From the NCBI GenBank assembly GCA_002422945.1, contig DITW01000029.1:1-14433 (forward strand): a stretch of 14,433 nucleotides of DNA, written 5' to 3'. Source of the DNA: Sphingomonadales bacterium UBA6174. GTDB lineage: Bacteria; Pseudomonadota; Alphaproteobacteria; Sphingomonadales; Sphingomonadaceae. Under the pieces are notes generated by a model. The model did not search any database, was not told where the DNA came from, and saw only the letters and a list, made by a program, of their open reading frames with translations. This document shows, in pieces, positions 7,432 through 14,146 of this stretch (within the stretch, counting starts at the first letter, position 1; each line of letters opens with the position of its first letter). Made by a program: the position numbers and the translations under genes.

Positions 7432-7898
7432 TCCCCACTGTTGATGAACGCATTGCCAGTATTGTTCGGTCCTTATCCGAAGTTATTCTGCCGCATTTGC
7501 CGCCCGAAGCATCCTTGGCGCAAGAGCAGGTCCAGCTTGCCATTGGCCATCTCCAGATTTTGCGCGGACAGATCGATCACATCCCGGCGTATGAGCATGA
7601 AGAGCTGACGGATGCAGTAGCGATAGCGACGGCGCTCCTGTCATCGATCACCGGCGGTAGTGCTATGGCCTTGGCGCTTGATGCGCTGCGCGCGTCGATC
7701 GGTGGCGCAGATGGCGGCGATGTGCGTGGTCAGGTCCGCGCGATCCATCAAGCGATCGAGCAATTGGTGCAGGCCGTCGCCATTGATGGAGCATCGGGGG
7801 CCAATGCCATGTTGACGACGACTATCTTGGAACATGAACGCGCACGGGTGGCCAAGGATCGCAAATGGTTCTTGCCCTTTGGCTTCGACACGATGTGA
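7428..7898 (+). CDS. Small helical protein, possible partner of the phosphotransferase (LvaB-like position)
   Basis: Last gene of the operon, 156 residues. It begins with GTG, which overlaps the kinase stop as GTGA; AGGGAG about eight bases upstream supports this start. The sequence is rich in Ala, Leu, Glu and Gln and is probably mostly alpha-helical, with an acidic first half. It has no membrane segment, signal peptide or catalytic motif that I recognise. In the levulinate operon of Pseudomonas putida the APH-fold kinase LvaA is encoded next to the small protein LvaB, which stimulates it. Position, size and coupling here match that arrangement, but I cannot establish homology by eye. Confidence 0.75.
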   Translation: MIPTVDERIASIVRSLSEVILPHLPPEASLAQEQVQLAIGHLQILRGQIDHIPAYEHEELTDAVAIATALLSSITGGSAMALALDALRASIGGADGGDVRGQVRAIHQAIEQLVQAVAIDGASGANAMLTTTILEHERARVAKDRKWFLPFGFDTM

Positions 7899-8036
7899 AT
7901 ACAGGATCAGACGAATGATGACGTCAAGCGGGCTTTGCGTCGCTGCCTGCTGGACGCGCACGGAAGGCGCGCATATAGCAAGGCCATGTCCAAAAGCGGC
8001 GAAGGGCGCGTGAGGGATATCCGGGCGGCAGGAGAT

Positions 8037-8077
8037 TTGACGGTGTCATTTCCACCATCAACGATGACATGTCATCG
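8037..8077 (+). promoter_or_regulatory. Candidate promoter and operator of the alcohol dehydrogenase gene
   Basis: The 16-base perfect palindrome CGATGACATGTCATCG spans 8062-8077, 44 bases before the ATG at 8122. A -35-like TTGACG at 8037-8042 would place its -10 box over the left arm (AACGAT, 8060-8065, three of six matches), so a bound regulator would cover the promoter core. The half-site GATGAC also occurs at 7918-7923, inside the palindrome TGACGTCA (7919-7926). Promoter confidence is low; the palindrome itself is certain. Confidence 0.45.
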
Positions 8078-8121
8078 CGAGGCTATGCGCGCTCGTTATT
8101 GAAGATTGAAGGAGAGTGAGA

Positions 8122-9231
8122 ATGAAGGCAACAGCAGCCATTGTCCGCCATGTCGGCGGTCCCTTTACGTTGGAAGACATTGACGTAGCAGCGCCATTGG
8201 GGTCCGAAGTGATGGTGCGCATGTATGGCGTCGGCATGTGTCATACCGATCTGGTGGCGCGGGATGGCTTTCCGGTGCCGCTGCCGATCGTGCTGGGGCA
8301 TGAAGGCTCGGGCGTGGTGGAAGCGATCGGCCCGGATGTGAAGTCGCTTGCTGTCGGCGATCATGTCGTGCTCAGCTTTGACAGCTGCGATCATTGTCCG
8401 ACCTGTGCGGAGCATTTGCCGGCCTATTGCCATAATTTCATGGCCCATAATTTTGCGGGTGTGCGCCTGACCGGTGGTGCGCCTTCGTCATTGTCGCAAG
8501 GCGATCAGATCGTGCATGGCAATTTCTTTGGCCAATCGTCCTTCGCCAGCCATGCGATTGCGCATGAGCGCAATGCCGTAAAGGTGGCGAAGGATCTGCC
8601 GCTTGCGCTGCTTGGCCCGCTTGGCTGCGGCGTGCAGACTGGCGCAGGGGCGGCGGTGCTGTCGCTGGGTTTGAAGGCGGGGCAGTCCCTCGCCATTTTC
8701 GGGGGCGGGGCTGTGGGCCTGTCGGCGCTATTGGGCGCGCGTGCGGTCGATGCTGGCACTGTCATCGTGATCGAACCCAATGCCGCGCGCGGCAAGCTGG
8801 CGCTTGAACTGGGGGCCACCCATGTCATCAATCCGCGTGAATGCGATGATGTGCTTGCGCGGATCAAGGAGTTGTCGGGCGGGGCTGTCAACCATGCCCT
8901 TGATACGACGGGCATTCCTGCGGTGATTGCCATTGCGGTAGAAACCATGGGACCAAATGGCATGTTGGGACTGGTTGCCGTGCCGCCGCCCGAAGCCATG
9001 CTGCCCGCCAATATGATGAGCATGCTCCTGCGTGGCGCGGGCGTGAAATATATCACCGAAGGCGATGCCGACCCGCAGACCTTCATCCCCCGCATGATCG
9101 AATGGTATAAGGCAGGCAAATTTCCGTTCGACCGTTTGATCAAGACGTTCCGGTTCGACCAGATTAACGAGGCCGCCCATGCGTCCGAGACAGGGGACGC
9201 GATCAAGCCGGTGTTGCTGTTCGAGGTGTAG
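8122..9231 (+). CDS. Zinc-dependent NAD alcohol dehydrogenase (MDR family, XylB-like)
   Basis: Medium-chain dehydrogenase of 369 residues that oxidises an alcohol to the aldehyde or ketone. The catalytic zinc ligands are Cys40 (in CHTD), His60-Glu61 (in GHEGSG) and Cys169 (in GCGVQTG). The structural zinc lobe has Cys89, Cys92, Cys95 and Cys103. The Rossmann motif GGGAVG is at 194-199, and Glu218 at the end of the second strand points to NAD+ rather than NADP+. The complete zinc sets and overall pattern resemble aryl-alcohol dehydrogenases such as XylB. The ATG at 8122 follows GGAGAG by five bases; a GTG two codons upstream is less likely. The gene lies 223 bases after the operon and has its own putative control region, so it may be separately regulated. 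Substrate unknown. Confidence 0.93.
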   Translation: MKATAAIVRHVGGPFTLEDIDVAAPLGSEVMVRMYGVGMCHTDLVARDGFPVPLPIVLGHEGSGVVEAIGPDVKSLAVGDHVVLSFDSCDHCPTCAEHLPAYCHNFMAHNFAGVRLTGGAPSSLSQGDQIVHGNFFGQSSFASHAIAHERNAVKVAKDLPLALLGPLGCGVQTGAGAAVLSLGLKAGQSLAIFGGGAVGLSALLGARAVDAGTVIVIEPNAARGKLALELGATHVINPRECDDVLARIKELSGGAVNHALDTTGIPAVIAIAVETMGPNGMLGLVAVPPPEAMLPANMMSMLLRGAGVKYITEGDADPQTFIPRMIEWYKAGKFPFDRLIKTFRFDQINEAAHASETGDAIKPVLLFEV

Positions 9232-9263
9232 GGTCAGGACCTAATGCGGTTCCTATTTTCCCG

Positions 9264-9337
9264 CACGACGTTCTAGTTGTCGTGATGAATCTGAAGTTTG
9301 CTGCTCTACGTGGCTGGGGCGAAGCGAACTTCAGATT
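9264..9337. repeat. Two adjacent inverted repeats downstream of the alcohol dehydrogenase gene
   Basis: The first dyad is CACGAC (9264-9269) / GTCGTG (9279-9284). Three bases later AATCTGAAGTT (9288-9298) pairs perfectly with AACTTCAGATT (9327-9337); the stem can extend inward by about four more pairs. No T-run follows, so this is not a typical intrinsic terminator. It may protect the mRNA end, or be a REP-like extragenic palindromic element. Confidence 0.5.
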
Positions 9338-9435
9338 AGGGTCACTAGACGTGCTGCCGATGGCGGTGTAGCGTAAAGCCTATAGTTTCCGGTAATTTCA
9401 AAGGCGGATCACTGGCGCGGGACGGTGCAGTGATT

Positions 9436-9464
9436 TTGTCCGTTCCTCTTGGCGGGCCTATAGA
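9436..9464 (+). promoter_or_regulatory. Candidate promoter of the histidine kinase gene
   Basis: TTGTCC (9436-9441) and TATAGA (9459-9464) are separated by 17 bases, each matching four of six consensus positions. The -10 region lies in GCCTATAG (9456-9463), which is repeated exactly at 9378-9385. The start codon at 9487 follows GAGGG (9476-9480). Confidence 0.35.
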
Positions 9465-9486
9465 CTGAACGCGGTGAGGGATACAC

Positions 9487-9942
9487 ATGCCTTTCAGATA
9501 TAAGGATGCCGGATCTCAACGGCACATTTTCAAGATTGTCTTGTTATACGCCCTGTTGGGCGGGGCATGGATTCTGATCTCCGACAAGGCGGTGGAGTTC
9601 CTCATCACCGATCCGGCGGCGCGGGTGTATGCCAGTATTTTCAAGGGCTGGGTCTATATCGCGCTGACCTCTATTTTCCTTTACATCCTGATTGCCCGGT
9701 TCTGGCGACAGACCTTGGAAATCTCGCAGCGCCAGCTCAAGACGTTGGGCCTGTTGGAGGCCATTGCCGAACAGACGCATGAGGCGATCTACGCCAAAGA
9801 CCGTGATGGGCGTTATATCTTCTTCAATAAATCGGGGGGCGTCTTTGTCGGGCAGGATGTCGATCAGGTACTGGGCAAGGATGACCGCGCGTTTTTTCGC
9901 TTGAACAGGCCGAGGACTTGCAAGCCCATGACGCCAGATTGA
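9487..9942 (+). CDS. Histidine kinase, N-terminal fragment (membrane anchor and start of PAS; frameshifted)
   Basis: First part of a sensor kinase gene broken by a frameshift. Two membrane helices at about 15-32 and 56-75 flank a short loop. The first holds the motif YALLGGAWILISD, recurrent in membrane-bound PAS kinases and diguanylate cyclases. A PAS domain begins near residue 85 (EAIAEQTHEAIYAKDRDG) and is in frame up to GKDDRAFF. After that the reading frame gives an unrelated tail and stops at 9942. The correct continuation lies in another frame, reached if the T-run at 9892-9897 had seven T instead of six. The real gene is best read as 9487-11819, about 777 residues when repaired. It could be an assembly error, a mutation or recoding. 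Confidence 0.75.
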   Translation: MPFRYKDAGSQRHIFKIVLLYALLGGAWILISDKAVEFLITDPAARVYASIFKGWVYIALTSIFLYILIARFWRQTLEISQRQLKTLGLLEAIAEQTHEAIYAKDRDGRYIFFNKSGGVFVGQDVDQVLGKDDRAFFRLNRPRTCKPMTPD

Positions 9943-11819
9943 TAGCGGAAGCGCGCACCGAAACGCGCGAGGAATTTGTCGATACGGCATTTGGCCCGCG
10001 CCTTTTTCTGGCGACCAAGGGGCCGCTCTTCGACCATGACGGCCAGATATTTGGCACCTTTGGCATTTCACGCGACATTACCGATCAGCGCATGGCGGAA
10101 GAGGATATGCTGCGCCTCAATCGGGCGCTCCGTTTGTTGGGCGAAGGCAATTTGGTCTTGTTGCGGGTGAGTAACGAACAGCAATTGCTGAACGAAATAT
10201 GTGCCTTGGTTGTTTCTGTCGGCGGCTATCGGATGGCGTGGATCGGCTATCCCGAAAAAGACGGTGATAAAAGGATTATCCCGATGGCGGAGGCCGGCGC
10301 GGCGTCGACTTATCTCGCGACGGTGCGAATTTCTTGGGACGAGACGCAAGATATCGGTCGCGGGCCGACAGGTATCGCGGTCCGCACCGGGAAGCCGCAA
10401 ATCAATCATGATGTGCTCGATAATCCAGCCATGGGGCCATGGCGGCAGATGGCGCTGGAAATCGGTTATCGCTCCAGCGTGGCCTTGCCGCTGATCTACG
10501 AGAAGGTCACGCTTGGCGTCTTGACGATCTATGCCGCCGAACCCGGCGCATTTACCGACAACGAATTGAGCGTGCTGGAAGAATTGGCGGCCAATCTGGC
10601 CTTTGGTATCAGCGCCTTGCGCGAACGGCGGGAGCGTCGTGCGGCAGAGGTGGCCAGCAAGGCCAAAAGTTCCTTTCTGGCCAATATGTCCCATGAAATC
10701 AGGACGCCGCTGACGGCGATTACCGGCATGGCGCATTTGCTGGAACGGTCCCGGCTGGCACCGCGTCAGCGCGAGATGGTGAGCAACATCAATGTCGCGG
10801 TGGGGCATTTGTTGAATGTCATCAACGACATTCTCGATCTGTCGAAAATTGAAGCGGGCAAGTTGTCGCTGCAACATGTCGCGGTCGATATCGATCGGAT
10901 CGTCTCGGATGCTATCAAGATCATCAAGGGCCGGCCAAGATCAGATGGCGTGGAGTTGCGTGTCGTTTCCGCTATGACTTTCCCGCCATTGCGCGGCGAT
11001 CCGTTGCGGTTGCAGCAGGCATTGCTCAATTATCTCAGCAATGCGGTGAAGTTCACCGATCAGGGCAGCATTACCGTTCGCATCTCATGTGTGGAAGATC
11101 ATGCGGAGGAGATGCTGTTGCGCATTGAGGTGGAGGACACCGGCATCGGCATCGCTGCAGATACACTGCCCCGCTTGTTCATGGCATTTGAACAGGCGGA
11201 TAATTCGAGCGCGCGCAGCTTTGCCGGCACCGGATTGGGATTGGCGATCACGCGGGCGCTTGCCCGGTTGATGGGTGGCGATGCCGGGGCGGAGTCCACG
11301 CTCGGGCGCGGGAGCCTGTTCTGGTTCACCGCCCGTTTGCATAAAGAGACGCAGGCGCAACGGATGCCGCATGAGGCGAATGTCACGCGGGCTGAGATCG
11401 CGCTCGCCAGCCGTTATGGCGGACGTCGCATCTTGGTAGTTGATGATGACGACATCATCCGGGAGGTAGCCTTCATCTTCCTCAACGACATCGCTAGCCA
11501 GAAGGTCGATCTTGCCGCAGACGGTCGGGAAGCCATCGAAAAGGTGGCGGCCAATCAATATGACCTGATCTTGATGGATCTTCAGATGCCGGTGATGGAC
11601 GGGATTGAGGCCTGTCGGCAGATCCGGGCGCTGCCTAATATGGCAAATGTGCCGATCATCGCGGTGACGGCGGATGCCTTTCCCGAGGATCGGGAGCGCT
11701 GCCTTGATGCAGGCATGGATGATATGATTTCCAAACCCTATACGCCAGACGAGTTCTTCGCCACGATCCTCAAATGGGTATCGGGTGAGGCGGTGCGCGA
11801 TCAGGGTGCGGAGGAATGA
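9918..11819 (+). CDS. Hybrid sensor histidine kinase, main fragment (PAS end, GAF, HisKA, HATPase, receiver)
   Basis: C-terminal 633 residues of the split kinase, numbered from the TTG at 9918. Residues 1-58 complete the PAS domain, and a GAF domain covers about 70-235. HisKA has the phospho-accepting His259 in FLANMSHEIRTPL. The ATPase domain has the N-box NYLSNAVKF (371-379), the G1 box DTGIGI (407-412) and the G2 box GTGLGL (437-442). A C-terminal receiver has acidic Asp509-Asp512, phospho-accepting Asp554 (LILMDLQMP), Thr584 and Lys606. All catalytic residues are intact. The TTG is probably not a natural start: the upstream frame continues the PAS domain. If the frameshift is real, an ATG at 10092 could start a soluble GAF kinase. 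The signal and target are unknown. Confidence 0.85.
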   Translation: MQAHDARLIAEARTETREEFVDTAFGPRLFLATKGPLFDHDGQIFGTFGISRDITDQRMAEEDMLRLNRALRLLGEGNLVLLRVSNEQQLLNEICALVVSVGGYRMAWIGYPEKDGDKRIIPMAEAGAASTYLATVRISWDETQDIGRGPTGIAVRTGKPQINHDVLDNPAMGPWRQMALEIGYRSSVALPLIYEKVTLGVLTIYAAEPGAFTDNELSVLEELAANLAFGISALRERRERRAAEVASKAKSSFLANMSHEIRTPLTAITGMAHLLERSRLAPRQREMVSNINVAVGHLLNVINDILDLSKIEAGKLSLQHVAVDIDRIVSDAIKIIKGRPRSDGVELRVVSAMTFPPLRGDPLRLQQALLNYLSNAVKFTDQGSITVRISCVEDHAEEMLLRIEVEDTGIGIAADTLPRLFMAFEQADNSSARSFAGTGLGLAITRALARLMGGDAGAESTLGRGSLFWFTARLHKETQAQRMPHEANVTRAEIALASRYGGRRILVVDDDDIIREVAFIFLNDIASQKVDLAADGREAIEKVAANQYDLILMDLQMPVMDGIEACRQIRALPNMANVPIIAVTADAFPEDRERCLDAGMDDMISKPYTPDEFFATILKWVSGEAVRDQGAEE

Positions 11820-11820
11820 A

Positions 11821-11834
11821 TAGGGGCATCCCTA
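11821..11834. terminator. Short hairpin between convergent genes
   Basis: TAGGG (11821-11825) pairs with CCCTA (11830-11834) around a GCAT loop. It lies between the kinase stop and the dehydrogenase stop, overlapping the latter. The stem is only five pairs and has no T-run, so a terminator role is weakly supported. Confidence 0.25.
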
Positions 11835-12605
11835 CATCGCCGACAGGCCGCCATCGATGGCGAGTTCCGCGCCGGTAACGAACGCCGCCTCAGCCGAACA
11901 GAGATATACGGCAGCCCATGCGACATCGTCCGGTTGTCCGACACGGCCAATGGGGATTTGCCGCCCCAATTTGGCGATGGTGTCTTCGCGCGTTCTTGTG
12001 CCGGTGAAGCCATCGAGCAGCGGCGTATCGATGAAGGTCGGGTGCAATGAGTTGCAGGTGATGCGATATTGCTGTTTCGCGCAATGGAGCGCGATTGACT
12101 TGGTCAGATGGCGGACCCCGGCCTTGGCGGAATTATAGGCCGCCATATTGCCTGCGGCGACGATACCGGAAATCGACGAGATGTTGAGAATGCTCCCCGT
12201 TTGATCGGCGGTAGAGGCGGCCATCAACGGCAAGGCGATCTTGCTGCCCAGAAACACGCTGTCGAGATCGACTCGATGGGTGCGATGCCAGTCTTCGATG
12301 CTGATATCCTCGACGGAGCCGGGCAGGCAGATACCCGCATTATTCACGAGAATATGCAGGCCACCGAATTGATCGGATGCGTGATTGATCACCGTTTGCC
12401 AGTCTGCGGCATCGGTGACGTCATGCGCGATGGCACTTGCGGCATCGCCGATCCGCGCGGCCTGCTCGCGGGCTTTATCGCCATTGATGTCGGAGATCAG
12501 GACACGCGCACCTTGTGCGGCGAACCGCGAGGCGATGGCAGCGCCCAGACCTGATGCCGCACCCGTAACCAGCGCGATTTTCCCCTGAAGTCTGGTGCCT
12601 TGCAA
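11832..12605 (-). CDS. Short-chain dehydrogenase/reductase (SDR, classical type)
   Basis: NAD-dependent oxidoreductase of 257 residues acting on a hydroxy or keto group. The cofactor motif TGAASGLG is at 14-21, and Asp39 at the end of the second strand favours NAD(H). NNAG is at 88-91, with the catalytic triad Ser144, Tyr157 and Lys161 (YNSAK). The C-terminal DGG (251-253) is also typical, and the length is normal for the family. The start codon is TTG at 12605, preceded by GGGAGA about seven bases away; no closer ATG gives a complete Rossmann motif. It converges on the kinase gene with 12 bases between stops. The large inverted repeat at 12692-12726 lies about 87 bases upstream. Substrate not predictable; cyclic alcohols or steroids are possible. 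Confidence 0.92.
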   Translation of the reverse strand: MQGTRLQGKIALVTGAASGLGAAIASRFAAQGARVLISDINGDKAREQAARIGDAASAIAHDVTDAADWQTVINHASDQFGGLHILVNNAGICLPGSVEDISIEDWHRTHRVDLDSVFLGSKIALPLMAASTADQTGSILNISSISGIVAAGNMAAYNSAKAGVRHLTKSIALHCAKQQYRITCNSLHPTFIDTPLLDGFTGTRTREDTIAKLGRQIPIGRVGQPDDVAWAAVYLCSAEAAFVTGAELAIDGGLSAM

Positions 12606-12691
12606 CGATCTTCTCCCAATTCTGCAAATGGCTCTATTGCATTGTCGGTCGGTGCGCCACTGCTGGCCTTAAGCGGAGGGGCGATCGCGTC

Positions 12692-12726
12692 AAATGTGTC
12701 CCGAATTATTGAATCGGGACACATTT
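12692..12726. repeat. 35-base inverted repeat with 13-base perfect arms
   Basis: AAATGTGTCCCGA (12692-12704) pairs perfectly with TCGGGACACATTT (12714-12726) around a 9-base centre. It lies between the stop of the winged-helix regulator gene (12793) and the start of the dehydrogenase gene (12605). The symmetry and AT-rich centre suit a dimeric regulator binding upstream of the dehydrogenase. In RNA it could form a 13-pair hairpin after the regulator gene, but no clear U-run follows. A related site occurs at 14020. Confidence 0.6.
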
Positions 12727-12792
12727 TATCATCTTCATACTGCTGTTATTTTAACGCGGTGAATGCATCTCGTTCACTGGAAATCGCGCGTA

Positions 12793-13284
12793 TCAGGCGG
12801 CACGCGCAATCTGTTCGCCATCATCAACAACCATATTGCGAATTCTGGCGACATTTTTGGCGGTGATATAATAGCCCGACCGATAGCTGACATGGATGAT
12901 GTCATGAAGGCCCAGCTGGTTAAGCGCATGGCGCAAATGCGACATATACACCGGGATGCTGCGGGCGGAGCAGTTGATGGTATCGGCCAGATCTTGCTGG
13001 CTTTGCAGCACGTCAGGATATTTCAGCAAACGCTGCAAGATGCGCGCGGCGGACATGTGCTTGATGGTGAATTTCTCGCGTAGCGCCAGTGCATCAAACT
13101 CATCGCCTTGGTTGTTCATCAGCGACAGATGTTGCCCGATTTGTTCAACCGCATCGACGACTTTCAGACATTCCTGAAAGTTGATCATGCCATCGGCGAT
13201 GTTGAGCGCCTTGCGCATGCGGCCTGCCAGTTCATTGGCGTAGATGTTCAGATGATGAACATTGACGATGTGATCATTATTCAA
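12793..13284 (-). CDS. Stand-alone winged-helix DNA-binding protein (OmpR/PhoB-type C-terminal domain)
   Basis: Putative transcription regulator of 163 residues. The C-terminal part (about 76-142) resembles the OmpR/PhoB effector domain: a helix-turn-helix with QQDLADTIN (96-104), a recognition helix in SIPVYMSHLRHAL (109-121), and a wing ending in SYRSGYYI (133-140). The first 70 residues are helical and lack the Asp/Lys pattern of a receiver, so this is not a normal two-component response regulator. The start is TTG at 13284, with AGGAG about nine bases upstream. The leader contains an AT-rich tract (about 13339-13353). Its neighbours on the same strand are the PilZ-like gene upstream and the dehydrogenase downstream; the palindrome at 12692 is a possible target. 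Family assignment is by pattern only. Confidence 0.75.
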   Translation of the reverse strand: MNNDHIVNVHHLNIYANELAGRMRKALNIADGMINFQECLKVVDAVEQIGQHLSLMNNQGDEFDALALREKFTIKHMSAARILQRLLKYPDVLQSQQDLADTINCSARSIPVYMSHLRHALNQLGLHDIIHVSYRSGYYITAKNVARIRNMVVDDGEQIARAA

Positions 13285-13447
13285 GGGTGCGACTCCTGAT
13301 CTGCGCCTGCTATTTCAGCAGCAAACGTGAGGAGTTTATGTATTTTTAAAAAATGCCGTCGTCCATATCTCTGGCGATCTATGCCGAATGGACTAGGATC
13401 CGACCCTCATGGATCGAATGTCGCATCGACCACAAGAGGCGGGGTTA

Positions 13448-13765
13448 TCAGGCCGCCATATTCTCTTGTTGGCGCAATATGGCCCCAAGGCCAAGCTGCT
13501 TGCCGATCAGGCCGAGAATATCGATGAGTTCGCCGGAAATGATCAGGAAATTATGCCCCTGAACCCATTCAACCTGCCCCGACACGGTGATGGCCCCATG
13601 GGTGATGGTCACATCATCGCCGGGATGCGGCGGCGTGGAGGCACGTGCCGTCAGGCCATGCGCGGCGACGCTGGTGATCTTGATGGCGTGGGCGTCCTGC
13701 CCGACCGACATCATGGCATCAAATTCAACATTCACACACGTCAGGGAGACAGGGATATTGGACAT
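13448..13765 (-). CDS. Divergent PilZ-like protein
   Basis: Small soluble protein of 105 residues from the ATG at 13765. A TTG at 13816 would add 17 residues but has no ribosome-binding site, whereas GTGAG lies about eight bases before the ATG. The pattern of an aliphatic strand, HGLTA, PPHPGDDVTI, then GQVEWVQGHNFLI resembles the PilZ beta-barrel. However, the RxxxR motif is absent and the usual DxSxxG is replaced by TSVAAHG, so binding of cyclic di-GMP is doubtful. A hydrophobic tail (ELIDILGLIGKQLGLG) follows. It lies 163 bases upstream of the winged-helix regulator gene on the same strand. The PilZ call is tentative; an unrelated small barrel is possible. Confidence 0.6.
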   Translation of the reverse strand: MSNIPVSLTCVNVEFDAMMSVGQDAHAIKITSVAAHGLTARASTPPHPGDDVTITHGAITVSGQVEWVQGHNFLIISGELIDILGLIGKQLGLGAILRQQENMAA

Positions 13766-13927
13766 GATATTGCTCACTTGAGGATGTGACCCGCCCGCCT
13801 TGTTGCGGTGCTTCAAGTCAGAAATAGCGTCGGTCTGATCGTCGGGCCGTCACGCACTTCCGGTGCGAATGGATCATAGTTGCGCAACGTCCCTGATCAG
13901 CAGGCATGGCGACAATAATACAGATTG

Positions 13928-13939
13928 CTGTGCCCCGCG
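13928..13939 (+). repeat. Direct repeat CTGTGCCCCGCG, copy 1
   Basis: CTGTGCCCCGCG followed closely by ACGACA. The same 12 bases occur at 14076-14087, followed by CGGCGACA. The shared 5' block plus a CGACA tail suggests a protein-binding site present twice, 148 bases apart. Confidence 0.4.
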
Positions 13940-14019
13940 ACGACAGGAAGCCCCATCAAATCGGTATGATGGGCGATATTTCTATCTTCATTATGAATTA
14001 ATGAAAAAGACGCTGCTGG

Positions 14020-14048
14020 ATGTGTCCCGAATTGCAATATTATATCGG
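14020..14048 (+). repeat. Degenerate copy of the 12692 inverted repeat
   Basis: ATGTGTCCCGAATT (14020-14033) is identical to the left arm and adjoining bases of the 12692 repeat (12694-12707). After five extra bases the similarity resumes weakly (ATT, then ATCGG), but the distal GACACAT is lost. It may be a half-site or a decayed operator about 255 bases upstream of the PilZ-like gene. Confidence 0.4.
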
Positions 14049-14075
14049 TTTTATAGGATATTACTTGCTTCGTTA

Positions 14076-14087
14076 CTGTGCCCCGCG
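14076..14087 (+). repeat. Direct repeat CTGTGCCCCGCG, copy 2
   Basis: Exact second copy of the repeat at 13928-13939, 59 bases beyond the stop of the TetR-type gene. It is followed by CGGCGACATAATTAAG. Confidence 0.4.
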
Positions 14088-14146
14088 CGGCGACATAATT
14101 AAGAATTATTCAGGATGAAAGGGCAGAGTTGCAACTCGCCCGCAAT

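Larger units (their letters stand above)
13766..14146. other. Intergenic region without a convincing gene, rich in repeats
   Basis: No open frame here has coding character. The stretch contains the CTGTGCCCCGCG direct repeat (13928 and 14076), a hairpin CCCATCA (13952-13958) / TGATGGG (13967-13973) with an 8-base loop, and a degenerate copy of the 12692 inverted repeat at 14020. The part from about 13975 to 14110 is visibly AT-richer than its surroundings. It probably holds the control region of the PilZ-like gene. Confidence 0.5.

Noticed and set aside
12714..14030. Region bounded by inverted TCGGGACACAT / ATGTGTCCCGA as a possible insertion sequence
   Set aside because: It contains no transposase, and the inner copy at 12692-12726 is itself palindromic, so operator sites explain it more simply; no target duplication was found.
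13863..14102. 79-codon plus-strand open frame in the repeat-rich gap
   Set aside because: No ribosome-binding site or family resemblance; it runs through the repeats and the AT-rich tract.
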